Below are positions 1-9,659 of a stretch of DNA of 64,000 bases, piece by piece; the stretch's first letter is position 1; each line of letters starts with the position of its first letter. A model generated the notes under the pieces. The model saw only the letters and a program-made list of their open reading frames with translations, did no database searches and was not told the origin of the DNA. Position numbers and translations under genes: made by a program. This DNA is from Herbaspirillum sp. AP02 (GTDB lineage Bacteria; Pseudomonadota; Gammaproteobacteria; Burkholderiales; Burkholderiaceae_D): NCBI RefSeq assembly GCF_015767275.1, contig NZ_JADWMY010000001.1, positions 868,001-932,000 of the forward strand, given 5' to 3'.

Positions 1-499
1 GGTTCGCCAGCTTTTCGATGGCGGCCAGGTAGACCCGCGTGCTGGGCAACAGCTGTTCGTCAACCGCCTTGCGCGCGGCTTCCTCGTTGCCGGCATCCTT
101 TTCCTTGAAGACGGCGGCATTGGCCGCCAGCACCACCTTGCGCCGCTCGTTGATCTCGTTCAGACCGGCCCGACCGGCATCGTCGGTGATCAGCTCTTCC
201 ATGCGCTTGACCAGCTCATTGTTCTTGCTGATGGTGGCACCGATTTCCTGCTTGTAGAACTTCTGCTGCTCGGGGTCCGCATTCTTGGCCGCCGCCACGA
301 TGCGCCCGATGTTGATTTCGATGGACTTGTAGAAGGTGTTGACCAGCCGCTCCTTGACCAGCGCATCGTTGACCATCATGTCGTTGAGTTTGCTTACGGC
401 CTGCAGGCGCCAGACGCCGATGCCGGTAATCATTGCCATCAACACCAGAACCGCCGCAAATGCCAACCCCAGACGGACACCAATTGTCATATTCTTCAT
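1..499 (-). CDS. Methyl-accepting chemotaxis protein, N-terminal part (cut by window edge)
   Basis: The gene reads leftwards from an ATG at 499 and runs off the left edge; 166 codons are visible. The product starts with a short basic stretch and one hydrophobic segment (about residues 8-30), as in an inner-membrane chemoreceptor. A helix-rich periplasmic region with Gln/Glu/Lys/Asn heptad character follows, resembling the four-helix-bundle sensor domain (4HB_MCP). The HAMP and signalling domains would lie outside the window, so the ligand and the assignment to the chemotaxis family rest on the N-terminus alone. The neighbouring photolyase gene diverges from it. Confidence 0.8.
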   Translation of the reverse strand, partial: MKNMTIGVRLGLAFAAVLVLMAMITGIGVWRLQAVSKLNDMMVNDALVKERLVNTFYKSIEINIGRIVAAAKNADPEQQKFYKQEIGATISKNNELVKRMEELITDDAGRAGLNEINERRKVVLAANAAVFKEKDAGNEEAARKAVDEQLLPSTRVYLAAIEKLAN

Positions 500-737
500 T
501 GCTTCCCCATCTCCCATTGTGTGAGACGCAGCCATTGCACCTGCGCCGCTGCCCGCACTCGCATCCTCATACGGATGAGTCATTATCGGTCAGCTGATGT
601 CGCACTTGAGATGCTTCGCGTCAAATCGGCAGAAATCTTTTATCATCCGGGACAGACGCTACCAATCAGTAGCCAGCATCGGAAAGCGAGCTTTTCTTTC
701 CGAACGCGATCCTGAGCAACCCCAACCTGCAAACGCA

Positions 738-2222
738 ATGCCCCACTTCGAGAATTCCCTGGTCTGGTTCCGCCGCGACCTGCGTCACACCGACCACGCC
801 GCCCTGTACCATGCGCTCTCTCAGAGCGCCAAGGTCTGGTGCGCATTCGTCTTCGATACCGACATCCTGGACGCCCTCAAGGCCGAAGGCGTCACCCGCG
901 ACCGCCGCATCGACTTCCTGCTGGCCAGCGTGGCTGAACTGGATGCCGCCTTGCGCGAGGCCGGTGGCGGCCTGATCGTGCTGCATGGCGCAGCGGCGCA
1001 GCGCATTACCGAGCTGGCGGCCGAACTGAAGGTGCAGGCGGTCTTCACCAATGCCGACTATGAACCGGCGGCCATCGCGCGTGACCAGTGGGTGGCACGA
1101 CAACTGAAGCAACAAGGAACGCAGCTGCTGAGCTACAAGGATCAGGTCATCTTCGAGAAAGAGGAAGTGCTGACCCAGTCGGCCAAGCCCTTCTCGGTCT
1201 TCACGCCCTACAAGAACGCCTGGATGGCCAAGCTGGCCGCCGCCGGTGGCGATTTCTACCTCAAACCCTATCCGGTGGAAAAATACCTCAAAGCGCTGGC
1301 CAGGCCGCCCGCCAGGCTGGCCCACGCCCTGCCCAGCCACGAGCAACTCGGCTTTGCGCCCAGCAATCTGCAGGAACTGAAGATCCCCACCGGCATGTCC
1401 GGCGGCCAGGCGCTGCTGGATGACTTCCTCGGCCGCATCGGCGCCTACGGCACGGCGCGTGATTTCCCGGCGGTGAAGGGGCCGTCCTACCTGTCGGTCC
1501 ACCTGCGCTTCGGCACGGTGTCCATCCGTACCCTGGCGCGCACGGCGATGCAGGCCATGCACGCCGGCCAGGGTGCGGCCGGGGCCGCGGTATGGCTGTC
1601 GGAGCTGACCTGGCGCGATTTCTACTTCATGATCCTTCACCATCATCCGCGTGTGACTGAAAAAGCCTTCAAGCCAGAGTACGACGCCATCCGCTGGGAA
1701 CAGGGCCCGCATGCCGATGAATTGTTCGCCGCCTGGTGCGAGGGCCGCACCGGCTACCCGCTGGTGGACGCGGCCATGGCCCAGATCAACCAGACCGGCT
1801 ACATGCACAATCGCCTGCGCATGGTGGTGGCCAGCTTCCTGACCAAGGACCTGGGCATCGACTGGCGCCGGGGCGAGCGCTATTTCGCCATCCACCTCAA
1901 TGACTTCGACCTGTCCGCCAACAATGGCGGCTGGCAATGGGCCTCTTCCTCGGGTTGCGATGCCCAACCCTATTTCCGCATCTTCAACCCGGTCACGCAG
2001 TCGGAGAAGTTCGACCCCGACGGCAAGTTCATCCGGCGCTACCTGCCGCAACTGGCCAAGCTGTCCGACAAGCGCATCCACGCACCATGGACGGCCACGC
2101 CGGACGAGCGCATGGACGCGGGCGTGACGCTGGGCCAGAACTATCCGCGCCCCATCGTGGACCACGCCCAGGCGCGCGAGCGCACGCTAGAACGTTATGC
2201 AGTGGTGAAGAAGGCCGAATAA
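738..2222 (+). CDS. phrB: Deoxyribodipyrimidine photo-lyase
   Basis: A 494-residue flavoprotein that uses blue light to split cyclobutane pyrimidine dimers in DNA. The N-terminal alpha/beta photolyase domain begins at residue 7 with SLVWFRRDLR, typical of class I enzymes. The C-terminal FAD domain carries the family signatures WLSELTWRDFY and the Trp/Asn-rich block WQWASSSGCDAQPYFRIFNP. Length is close to the 470-480 residues usual for the family. An in-frame start at 597 would add 47 residues with no similarity to the family, so the ATG at 738 just before the conserved N-terminus is preferred. The gene is monocistronic and converges with an MFS gene. Confidence 0.95.
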   Translation: MPHFENSLVWFRRDLRHTDHAALYHALSQSAKVWCAFVFDTDILDALKAEGVTRDRRIDFLLASVAELDAALREAGGGLIVLHGAAAQRITELAAELKVQAVFTNADYEPAAIARDQWVARQLKQQGTQLLSYKDQVIFEKEEVLTQSAKPFSVFTPYKNAWMAKLAAAGGDFYLKPYPVEKYLKALARPPARLAHALPSHEQLGFAPSNLQELKIPTGMSGGQALLDDFLGRIGAYGTARDFPAVKGPSYLSVHLRFGTVSIRTLARTAMQAMHAGQGAAGAAVWLSELTWRDFYFMILHHHPRVTEKAFKPEYDAIRWEQGPHADELFAAWCEGRTGYPLVDAAMAQINQTGYMHNRLRMVVASFLTKDLGIDWRRGERYFAIHLNDFDLSANNGGWQWASSSGCDAQPYFRIFNPVTQSEKFDPDGKFIRRYLPQLAKLSDKRIHAPWTATPDERMDAGVTLGQNYPRPIVDHAQARERTLERYAVVKKAE

Positions 2223-2253
2223 GCCCATCGACCGATCTGGATGGGCAAGAAAA

Positions 2254-2283
2254 AACGGACTGCAACTCACATTGCAGTCCGTT
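2254..2283 (-). terminator. Intrinsic terminator of the DHA2 transporter gene
   Basis: A perfect 12-bp stem (AACGGACTGCAA, 2254-2265, and its complement at 2272-2283) has a 6-nt loop. On the minus strand it is followed by six T residues, so it mainly serves the transporter gene that ends at 2303. It may also slow transcription coming from phrB on the other strand. Confidence 0.8.
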
Positions 2284-2302
2284 GTTCATTTCGCCGGGAG
2301 GA

Positions 2303-3901
2303 TCACTCCGACATGACAGGCTCCACTTTCTTGTCCTGATCGAAGCGGATCGGTGGCACCCGCCGCACCATCCACAAGCCCACCAGCGCGGCCACGATGG
2401 CAATGGCGATGCCCATATGGATGGCCCCGACCAGCGCGTCACGGGCCGCATCCAGCAAGGCCGAGCCATTGTGGCCGGCCTGCATCAGCTGGGCCAGCAG
2501 CACCGACTGGATGTCGTGGTTGACCAGCACTTCCGGGTCGCTGAAATCCTTGAGCCATTGGGCGGCATGATCGCCCTCCAGCGCCTTCTGCACGCCGGCA
2601 CCATACATCTGGCTGACCAGCGTGCCGGTGATGGCGGTCCCCAGCATCCCGCCGATCATGCGCAGGGACTGCAGCAAGGCGGTGGCAATACCCAGGTGCT
2701 CGCGGGCCGCAGCCTGCTGGGCGAACACCGTCAGGTTGGGCAAGACCAGCCCCAGCCCGAAACCGCCGGCCAGCATCACCGCCAGCAGGAAGCCGTTGCC
2801 GGTATTGCGGTCGCACAGCACCACCCCCAGGCAAGCGGCGGCGATCAGGGCGAAGCCCAGGTTCATCATCAGGTTGGGGTTGGGGATGCGGGTGATGATG
2901 CGACCGTTGACGATGCTGGCCACGGTGATGCAGGCCACCAGCGGCGTGATCAGCAGCCCCGCTTCCCGCGGGCTCAGGCCGAAACCGCCCTGGAATAGCA
3001 AGGGCGCATACATCAGTAGCGAGAACATGGCAAAGCCGGCCAGCACCGACAACAGGAACAGGCTGGCCAGCGCCCGGTCGCGCAGCATCTCGAAAGGCAG
3101 GATGGGTTGCGCGGCGCGCTGCTCCCACTTCCACAAGGCATAGAAGGCTGCCACCGAGAGCAGCAGCAGGGCCAGCATGCCGCCGGTGATGCCGCGCTTG
3201 GGCAGCAGTTCCACCAGCAATTGCAGGCTACCCAGCGACAACGAGATCAGCAATGCGCCCGGCCAGTCCAGCCGCATCTTGCCGGCATGCTGCATGTGCC
3301 GGATATGCGGCACGAAGCGCCAGACGAAGAACAACGAGATCACGCCGATGGGCAGGTTGCAATAGAACACCCAGCGCCAGCCCAGCCCCTGCGTGAGAAA
3401 ACCGCCCAGCGATGGCCCCACGGCGGTAGCAATGCCGAACGAGGCCGACAGGATGATCTGCCAGCGCAGCCGCACGCGCGGATCGGGAAACAGGTCGGCG
3501 ATGGACGCGAAGCAGGTCCCCACCAGCATGCCCCCACCGATGCCCTGCAGGCCGCGCGCCAGCACCAGGAACAGCATGCTGTCGGCCATGCCGCACAGTG
3601 CCGAGGCACCGACGAAGACGACAATGGAAGCAATCACGAAGGGCTTGCGACCGAAGTAATCGCCCAGCCGCCCGAAGATGGGCACGGTGATCACCGAGGT
3701 CAGCAGGTAGGCCGTAGCTACCCAGGCGTAGAGCTCGAAGCCCTTGAGTTCAGCCACGATGGTGGGCAGCGCGGTACCGACAATGGTCTGGTCCAGGGCG
3801 ACCAGCATGATGACGAAGCAGATGCCGAGCGTGGCCAGCAAGGATTCGCGGAACGGCAGGACTTGGCCGCTGGAATGGGCGGCGGCGGTGTGTTGGGCCA
3901 T
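2303..3901 (-). CDS. MFS multidrug exporter, DHA2 (EmrB/QacA) family
   Basis: A 532-residue polytopic inner-membrane protein with about 14 hydrophobic segments, the size and topology of proton-driven DHA2 drug exporters. Motif A (GRLGDYFGRKP) lies in the loop after TM2, and the TM1 motif LDQTIVGTALPTI is characteristic of EmrB/QacA proteins. There is no adjacent EmrA-type adaptor, so it probably works alone in the inner membrane. The substrate cannot be read from the sequence. It is transcribed alone and ends at a strong hairpin. Confidence 0.9.
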   Translation of the reverse strand: MAQHTAAAHSSGQVLPFRESLLATLGICFVIMLVALDQTIVGTALPTIVAELKGFELYAWVATAYLLTSVITVPIFGRLGDYFGRKPFVIASIVVFVGASALCGMADSMLFLVLARGLQGIGGGMLVGTCFASIADLFPDPRVRLRWQIILSASFGIATAVGPSLGGFLTQGLGWRWVFYCNLPIGVISLFFVWRFVPHIRHMQHAGKMRLDWPGALLISLSLGSLQLLVELLPKRGITGGMLALLLLSVAAFYALWKWEQRAAQPILPFEMLRDRALASLFLLSVLAGFAMFSLLMYAPLLFQGGFGLSPREAGLLITPLVACITVASIVNGRIITRIPNPNLMMNLGFALIAAACLGVVLCDRNTGNGFLLAVMLAGGFGLGLVLPNLTVFAQQAAAREHLGIATALLQSLRMIGGMLGTAITGTLVSQMYGAGVQKALEGDHAAQWLKDFSDPEVLVNHDIQSVLLAQLMQAGHNGSALLDAARDALVGAIHMGIAIAIVAALVGLWMVRRVPPIRFDQDKKVEPVMSE

Positions 3902-4139
3902 ATGGCGAGGGATGCAATCCGGAAGTTGCGCAAGTGCGCCAATCCGCCATTCTAGCGCCGCAGCGGGCGGCTTGCCGGCGCCCTCGCTATGGCGTGGCCT
4001 CAGATCGCCCGGCCAGCCACCTGAACGGCCTGGCAGATCGCCATGCCGGAGGTGGATGTCGTCCCGGGCCTGGCGCGGTCAGGGCGGCTGCAGCTGTGGC
4101 GCCGCAACGCCCCGGAGGACGCTGCGGCCTGCACCGGAC

Positions 4140-5504
4140 TCAGTCGCCAGCGATGGTCATGTTTTCCAGCAGGATGGAACCGGTCTCCTTGGTCCCGCGC
4201 ACCAGCGTGTCATTCCCCACGGCGACGATCTGGCGCAGCATCTCCTTCATGTTGCCGGCGATGGTGATCTCCTCCACCGGGTACTGGATCACGCCATTCT
4301 CGACCCAGTAACCGGAGGCGCCACGCGAATAATCGCCGGTGACGTAGTTCACGCCCTGCCCCATCAGTTCGGTCACCAGCAGGCCGCTGCCCATCTTCTT
4401 CAACATGCCCTTGAAGGTATCGGCCTTGGTGGTCAGACCCGAGCGCAGCGTCAGGTTGTGCGATCCACCGGAGTTGCCGGTGGTCTGCATACCCAGCTTG
4501 CGGGCCGAATAGGTGGACAGGAAATAGCCCTGCACCACGCCATCCTTGACCACCTCGCGCTTGACGGTGCGCACGCCTTCTTCATCGAAGGGGGCGGAGC
4601 CGACGGCGCCGATCACGTGCGGATCTTCCAGGATCTGGATGTGCTCGGGGAAGACCTGCTGGCCCAGCGAATCCAGCAGGAAGGTCGACTTGCGGTACAG
4701 CGCACCGCCCGAGACCGCCTGTACGAAGGCGCCCAGCAAACCGGCCGCCAGCGGTGCCTCGAACAGCACCGGGCACTTGCGGGTGCTCAGCTTGCGCGCA
4801 TTCAGGCGCGCCAGCGCGCGCTCGGCGGCATAGCGGCCGATGGCTTCAGGCTTGGCCAGCAGCTTCGGATCGCGCTTGGAGGAATACCAGTCGTCGCGCT
4901 GCATGCCCGCGCCCTTGCCGGCGATCGGCGCCACCGAGATGGTATGGCGCGAGAACGGGTAGCCGCCCATGAAGCCACGGCTGTTGGCCGCGATGAAATG
5001 CGAGTGTTGCACGTAGACACCGGCGCCTTCGCTGTTGCTGATGCGGGGGTCGGTCTCCAGGGCTGCCGATTCGCAGCGTTGGGCCAATGCCACAGCTTCT
5101 TCAGTGGAAATATTCCACGGCGAAAACAGTTTCAGGTCGCGCGGTGCCATTTCCAGCATCTCGGCCTCGGGCAGGCCGGCGCAATCATCGATGGAGGTAA
5201 AGCGGGCGATGTTGTAGGCCGCTTCCACCGTTTCCTGCAAGGCCTGCTGCGAGAAATCCGAGGTGCTGGCGTTGCCGCGCCGCACCTGGCGGCCTTCTCC
5301 GAGGAACACCGTCACGCCGATGCCCTTGTCCTTGTTCTGCTCGATGGTTTCGATCTTGCCCTTGCGCACCGCTACCGACAGGCCACTGCCTTCGCTGATA
5401 TCGACGGCGGCATCCGAGGCGCCCTTGTCACGGGCATAACGCAGGACATCCTGCGCCAACTGCTTCAACTGATCCTGACTGTGCGTAAATGGGGTATCGC
5501 TCAT
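4140..5504 (-). CDS. pmbA: Metalloprotease PmbA (TldE)
   Basis: A 454-residue member of the TldD/PmbA family. With TldD it forms a heterodimeric zinc protease that trims peptides, including microcin B17 and the CcdA antitoxin in E. coli. The family blocks are visible: an N-terminal stretch with SVAVRKGKIETIEQNKDKG, and near the C-terminus YSRGASGYWVENG followed by ITIAGNM. In this family the metal ligands belong to TldD, not PmbA. The gene diverges from darP with a 75-bp shared promoter region, an order common in proteobacteria. No tldD is in the window. Confidence 0.93.
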   Translation of the reverse strand: MSDTPFTHSQDQLKQLAQDVLRYARDKGASDAAVDISEGSGLSVAVRKGKIETIEQNKDKGIGVTVFLGEGRQVRRGNASTSDFSQQALQETVEAAYNIARFTSIDDCAGLPEAEMLEMAPRDLKLFSPWNISTEEAVALAQRCESAALETDPRISNSEGAGVYVQHSHFIAANSRGFMGGYPFSRHTISVAPIAGKGAGMQRDDWYSSKRDPKLLAKPEAIGRYAAERALARLNARKLSTRKCPVLFEAPLAAGLLGAFVQAVSGGALYRKSTFLLDSLGQQVFPEHIQILEDPHVIGAVGSAPFDEEGVRTVKREVVKDGVVQGYFLSTYSARKLGMQTTGNSGGSHNLTLRSGLTTKADTFKGMLKKMGSGLLVTELMGQGVNYVTGDYSRGASGYWVENGVIQYPVEEITIAGNMKEMLRQIVAVGNDTLVRGTKETGSILLENMTIAGD

Positions 5505-5579
5505 GAGCCTGTTTTCTCTGAAATGCGGGTAAAACGGTTATCATAGCAGTCGTTAAGCTTTATTTCTCGAAGTCACGAT

Positions 5580-6182
5580 ATGCCCAATGCCAACCGCGGT
5601 GCTGTCGGATTCCAATCCAGCGAATTCGAACAGGAATACGACCGCCCCTCCAAGTCCCAACTCAAGCGCGAGATGGATGCCCTGCAAAAACTGGGCGAAT
5701 CCCTGGTCGCCGAACCGCGCGACCGCGTCAAGCGCGTCCCCATGCCCGAAGACGTGCGTGACGCCATCCTCGAATGCCAGCAGATCAAGGACCACGAAGG
5801 CCGACGCCGCCAGATGCAGTACGTAGGCAAGAAAATGCGCACGCTGGAAGCCGATGAACTGGCCATCATCCAGAAGACCATCGACAGCTGGCACGGCGCC
5901 TCCAAGGCGGAAACCGCCGCCATGCACGCCCTCGAACGCCGCCGCGAAAAGCTGCTGGCCGACGACCAGGCGCTGACCGAACTGCTGGACCGCCATCCCG
6001 AGGTCGACGTGCAGCACATGCGCACGCTCATCCGCAATGCCCGCAAGGAGCAGGCCGAGCACAAGCCACCCAAGGCCTACCGCGAAATCTTCCAGATCCT
6101 CAAGCAGTTGCAGACCCAGGCCGCCCTGGCCAAGGGCGAGGCGGTCGAGGAAGCGGATGAACAGGACGACGATGAGCGTTGA
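5580..6182 (+). CDS. darP: Ribosome biogenesis factor DarP (YjgA, DUF615)
   Basis: A 200-residue, highly charged, helix-rich protein of the DUF615/YjgA family, which associates with late 50S ribosomal intermediates. The family block KSQLKREMDALQKLGESLV is near the N-terminus, followed by a long Arg/Glu/Gln-rich helical tail. The ATG at 5580 opens directly after the divergent promoter shared with pmbA. Its last 11 bases overlap the start of mogA, so the two are probably co-translated. Confidence 0.9.
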   Translation: MPNANRGAVGFQSSEFEQEYDRPSKSQLKREMDALQKLGESLVAEPRDRVKRVPMPEDVRDAILECQQIKDHEGRRRQMQYVGKKMRTLEADELAIIQKTIDSWHGASKAETAAMHALERRREKLLADDQALTELLDRHPEVDVQHMRTLIRNARKEQAEHKPPKAYREIFQILKQLQTQAALAKGEAVEEADEQDDDER

Positions 6183-6798
6183 AGCCGGCAAGGGCGAGGT
6201 CCTGCGGGTCGGGCTGGTCTCGATTTCGGATCGCGCCTCCGGTGGGGTCTACCAGGACCAGGGCATCCCGGCCCTGCAGGAATGGCTGGGCAGCGCGCTG
6301 ACCACCCCGTTCCAGATCGAAACCCGCCTGATCCCGGACGAACGGGCCCAGATCGAACAGACGCTGATGGAGCTGGTCGATGTCAGCGCCTGTGACCTGG
6401 TGCTCACCACCGGCGGCACCGGCCCCTCGCGGCGCGATGTCACGCCCGAAGCCACGCTGGCCATCGGCACCAAGGAAATGCCGGGCTTCGGCGAACAGAT
6501 GCGGCAGATCAGCCTGCAGTTCGTGCCGACGGCCATCCTCTCGCGCCAGGTAGCGGTGATCCGCGAGACCGAGCGCCACGCCGCGCTGGTGCTGAACCTG
6601 CCGGGCCAGCCCAAGTCCATCCGCGAAACACTGGAAGGCCTGAAGGATGCCGATGGCAAGGTCAAGGTGCCGGGCATCTTCGCCGCCATCCCCTACTGCA
6701 TCGACCTCATCGGCGGCCCGTACGTCGAGACCGACGAAACCGTCTGCAAGGCCTTCCGTCCCAAGTCGGCAATCCGGCCGGCGGTCAAGCCCGCCTGA
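6172..6798 (+). CDS. mogA: Molybdopterin adenylyltransferase MogA
   Basis: A 208-residue cytosolic enzyme that adenylylates molybdopterin before molybdate insertion in molybdenum cofactor synthesis. The MoCF-BD signature TTGGTGPSRRDVTPEAT is intact, and the N-terminus (VGLVSISDRASGGVYQDQG) matches MogA and not MoaB. The ATG at 6172 overlaps the end of darP in another frame. The gene converges on the next one with only 3 bp between the stop codons, so no terminator fits there. Confidence 0.92.
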   Translation: MSVEAGKGEVLRVGLVSISDRASGGVYQDQGIPALQEWLGSALTTPFQIETRLIPDERAQIEQTLMELVDVSACDLVLTTGGTGPSRRDVTPEATLAIGTKEMPGFGEQMRQISLQFVPTAILSRQVAVIRETERHAALVLNLPGQPKSIRETLEGLKDADGKVKVPGIFAAIPYCIDLIGGPYVETDETVCKAFRPKSAIRPAVKPA

Positions 6799-6801
6799 GC
6801 G

Positions 6802-7464
6802 CTAGTTCGGGCACTTTCCCTCATCCGGCCCGCCACACAGCGTGGCCGCATTCAACAGATCCAGGAACTGCTGCAGGCCCGCCGGGCTGATCCGGTAAGG
6901 GTATTGCTTCAGTGCGTTCTCGGTCGGCGGCCGCCAGCTGAACTGCACCACGAACAGCCGCTCCTTGCCCTGATAGACCGCCAACACCGTGCCCTCGCCA
7001 TAGGGGGCCGAGGGACCGACGCGGTCACAGAAGCCACCGCTGACCGACAGCGGGATATTGTTGGTGCTGCCATCCTTCTGCGACATCGGCACGAAGCGCC
7101 CCGGACAATTGCGCTGGGCACCCTGCATCACCTCGCTCAGGGCCACCTGCGGCACGCTCAGATTGCGTGCCCGGATGTTGGCCAGCAGGCCGGCATCGGG
7201 AAAGCTGCGGCGCTGCACCCCCATATAACCCTCGCGCCAGGAATCGTGCGCCTCGTTGGCCGGCAGGAAGTCGACCATGTAATCCCCCTCGGGGTCGCCA
7301 TTCATGTAGGCCAGCCGCCAACCTGGCGGCGGCGCGATCATCAGGTTTTCGCCCACGGGCTGGAACAGCCGTCCCTCGGCCTCGGCGTGGCTGGGCATGG
7401 GGGTCAGCATCAGCAACGCGGCGCAGGTGGCCAGCAGATGGCGGATCAATGGTCGGCAATTCAT
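6802..7464 (-). CDS. Exported protein of unknown function
   Basis: A 220-residue protein with a clear signal peptide (basic start, hydrophobic core about residues 9-22, probable cleavage after SHA near residue 27). The mature part has two or more Cys residues (CPGRF, GGFCDR, two near the C-terminus) that could form disulfides in the periplasm. I recognise no domain. The ATG at 7464 is preceded by GAGG and opens the signal peptide; the frame stays open further upstream, but those residues look non-coding. It diverges from a carboxylesterase gene. Confidence 0.75.
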   Translation of the reverse strand: MNCRPLIRHLLATCAALLMLTPMPSHAEAEGRLFQPVGENLMIAPPPGWRLAYMNGDPEGDYMVDFLPANEAHDSWREGYMGVQRRSFPDAGLLANIRARNLSVPQVALSEVMQGAQRNCPGRFVPMSQKDGSTNNIPLSVSGGFCDRVGPSAPYGEGTVLAVYQGKERLFVVQFSWRPPTENALKQYPYRISPAGLQQFLDLLNAATLCGGPDEGKCPN

Positions 7465-7669
7465 GGAAGCATCCTCGTTCGGCGCGGCAGCATTTGCGCG
7501 GTGTTCATCGTATGATGTGAGCCCATCGCAATATGACTGGCTCGCAGCGACACTGGACGACGGACAACACCGTATTGTGCGCCGCCCTGGCGGCAGACAC
7601 AAATCCGCCGCCTGCTCTCGGCCGTCAAGCGCCAATCTTCAACTCACAAGCAATCAGGAAATCTCGCCC

Positions 7670-8338
7670 ATGGCCGCTCAACTCGAAACGATACAGATCG
7701 AAACCGCCCCCAACCCCACCGCCGCCGTCATCTGGCTGCACGGCCTGGGCGCCGACGGTTCGGACTTCGTGCCCATCGTGCGCGAGCTGGACCTCTCCGG
7801 CTGCCCGCCGATCCGCTTCATCTTCCCCACCGCGCCCACCATGCCGGTGACCATCAACGGCGGCTACGTGATGCGCGCCTGGTACGACATCTACGCCCCC
7901 GACCTGGTACGCCGCGAAGACGAACCCGGCCTGCGTGCCTCGCAGGCCGCCATCGAAGCGCTGATCGCCAACGAAAAGGCGCGCGGCATCCCGGTCGAGC
8001 GCATCGTGCTGGCCGGTTTCTCGCAAGGCTGTGCCATGACCCTGCAGGCCGGCCTGCGCCATCCGGAGCGACTGGCCGGCCTGATGTGCCTGTCTGGCTA
8101 CCTGCCGCTGGCAGCCACCATCGAGGCCGAACGCCACGGCGCCAACCACGACACGCCGATCTTCATGGCGCACGGCACCATGGACCCGGTGGTGGTGCTG
8201 GAACGCGCCGTGAAGTCACGCGATCTGCTCACGCAACTGGGGCACAAGGTCGAATGGCATGACTACCCCATGCAGCATTCGGTGTGCGGCGAAGAAGTGG
8301 CCGATATCGGCACCTGGCTGACCAAGGTCCTGGCCTGA
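7670..8338 (+). CDS. Carboxylesterase / phospholipase family hydrolase
   Basis: A 222-residue cytosolic alpha/beta hydrolase of the phospholipase/carboxylesterase family. The nucleophile elbow GFSQG (Ser118), the oxyanion HGLGADG (residues 24-30), the acid in MDPVV and the histidine in MQHSVCGEE are all present. Length matches the family (about 220). The family hydrolyses short-chain esters and, in some members, lysophospholipids or S-acyl groups; the true substrate is unknown. The ATG at 7670 is chosen because the family N-terminus starts there. Confidence 0.9.
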   Translation: MAAQLETIQIETAPNPTAAVIWLHGLGADGSDFVPIVRELDLSGCPPIRFIFPTAPTMPVTINGGYVMRAWYDIYAPDLVRREDEPGLRASQAAIEALIANEKARGIPVERIVLAGFSQGCAMTLQAGLRHPERLAGLMCLSGYLPLAATIEAERHGANHDTPIFMAHGTMDPVVVLERAVKSRDLLTQLGHKVEWHDYPMQHSVCGEEVADIGTWLTKVLA

Positions 8339-8384
8339 AGTCCTGAGCCCCTGATGCCGCGCTGAACGCGACGGCGACGGAAAA

Positions 8385-8425
8385 CACAACGCCCCCGGAC
8401 GACGCTGTCGTTCGGGGGCGTTGTG
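8385..8425 (-). terminator. Bidirectional-looking intrinsic terminator
   Basis: A long hairpin: 13-bp outer stem (CACAACGCCCCCG at 8385-8397 with its complement at 8413-8425), continued by about six more pairs towards a 3-nt loop. Four A residues at 8381-8384 give a T-run on the minus strand, fitting the esterase gene that ends at 8477. It also lies downstream of the carboxylesterase on the plus strand. Confidence 0.75.
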
Positions 8426-8476
8426 CCTGAAGCTGGCCGCGGCCTAAGCAGCGATCCGGCACTTCTGGTCAGGCGA

Positions 8477-9499
8477 TTACTTCAGGCGGAACTTCAGTTC
8501 CTCGCCAGCCTGACGCATTGCGGTCTGCACGGCAGGCACCTTGGCCAGCACGTTCAGCAGGCCGAAGTCGTGGATCATGCCGTTGTAGCGCACGCTGGTC
8601 ACGGCCACGCCGGCGGCTTGCAGCTTGCGACCGTAGGCTTCGCCTTCGTCACGCAGCACGTCGTTTTCGGCGGTCTGGATCAGGGTCGGCGGCAGGCCGC
8701 TCAACTCAGCCTGGGAAGCGTTGAGCGGCGAAGCGTAGATTTCCTTGCGCTTGGCGGCGTCGGTGGTGTAGCTGTCCCAGAACCACTTCATCATGTTCTT
8801 GGTGAGGAAGTAGCCATCAGCAAACTGGTTGTAGGAACCGGTCTCGAAGTTGGCATCGGTCACCGGCCACATCAGCACTTCCGAACGCAGTGCGGGGCCA
8901 CCCTTGTCCTTGGCCATCAGGGCCACGACGGCGGCCATGTTGCCGCCGACGCTGTTGCCAGCCACCGCCAGGCGCTTGCCATCGACGTTGATTTCCTTGC
9001 CATGTGCGGCCACCCACTTGGTGGCGGCGTAGGCCTGGTTGATCGCCACACCATAACCGGCTTCCGGCGACGGAGTGTAGTTCACGAAGACGGCCACGGC
9101 ACCGGAGTTGGCCACCAGGTCACGCACCAGGCGTTCGTGGGTCGGGAAGTCGCCCAGCACCCAGCCACCGCCGTGGAAGAACATGAAGGCCGGCAGCGTC
9201 TTCTTGGCCGAACCGGCCGGACGCACGATGGTCAGCTTGATTTCCTGGCCGTCGGCAGTGATGGTCTTTTCCGACACATCCGCCTTGGGCAATTCCAGCT
9301 TCACGCCGGCTTGCGCCCCCACCAGCACGGCACGCGCATCCTTCGGGGAGAGCTGTTCCAGGGGCTTGCCACCGCCCGCTTCCAGGGCCTGCAGGAAGGA
9401 CTGGGTGGTCGGCTCGACACCGGCGCCACCAGCTGCGTAGGCGTTGCCGAATACCAGACCGATGGCGGCGACGGCGGCGAGTTGCTTGAACGATTTCAT
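8477..9499 (-). CDS. Exported alpha/beta hydrolase (HSL-type esterase)
   Basis: A 340-residue esterase of the hormone-sensitive-lipase family. A signal peptide (cleavage near AYA, about residue 22) predicts a periplasmic or secreted enzyme. The oxyanion motif HGGGW (109-113), nucleophile GNSVG (Ser183), an Asp in ENDVLRDEG and a His in MIHDFG complete the triad. The ATG at 9499 is preceded by GGAAGAAGA. It lies downstream of an OhrR-type repressor on the same strand, and its 335-bp upstream region holds two similar operator-like sites, so peroxide- or electrophile-dependent control is a reasonable inference. Confidence 0.87.
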   Translation of the reverse strand: MKSFKQLAAVAAIGLVFGNAYAAGGAGVEPTTQSFLQALEAGGGKPLEQLSPKDARAVLVGAQAGVKLELPKADVSEKTITADGQEIKLTIVRPAGSAKKTLPAFMFFHGGGWVLGDFPTHERLVRDLVANSGAVAVFVNYTPSPEAGYGVAINQAYAATKWVAAHGKEINVDGKRLAVAGNSVGGNMAAVVALMAKDKGGPALRSEVLMWPVTDANFETGSYNQFADGYFLTKNMMKWFWDSYTTDAAKRKEIYASPLNASQAELSGLPPTLIQTAENDVLRDEGEAYGRKLQAAGVAVTSVRYNGMIHDFGLLNVLAKVPAVQTAMRQAGEELKFRLK

Positions 9500-9636
9500 G
9501 ATCTTCTTCCTTTTCTCTATGGTCGGATTGGTGCATCTGCACCGGGAAATTTCAACAAGGGAACAACAACCAGCTACTTCGAAACACTGACCCCAAGGGT
9601 CGAAAACTGCATGGAAAGCACACAACTAAATCACTA

Positions 9637-9659
9637 TTAAATAGCAAACTACTTATTAA
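9637..9659 (-). promoter_or_regulatory. Operator-like site 1 upstream of the esterase
   Basis: An AT-rich imperfect inverted repeat with TTAA ends in the GC-rich leader of the esterase gene. Its first 11 bases (TTAAATAGCAA) are identical to the start of the site in front of the OhrR-type gene at 10321, and 9641-9657 matches 9772-9788 at 15 of 17 bases. I read it as a binding site for the upstream MarR/OhrR protein. Confidence 0.5.

Noticed and set aside
666..2165. A 499-codon frame opposite phrB
   Set aside because: Fully antisense to a well-matched photolyase, and it shows no recognisable domain.
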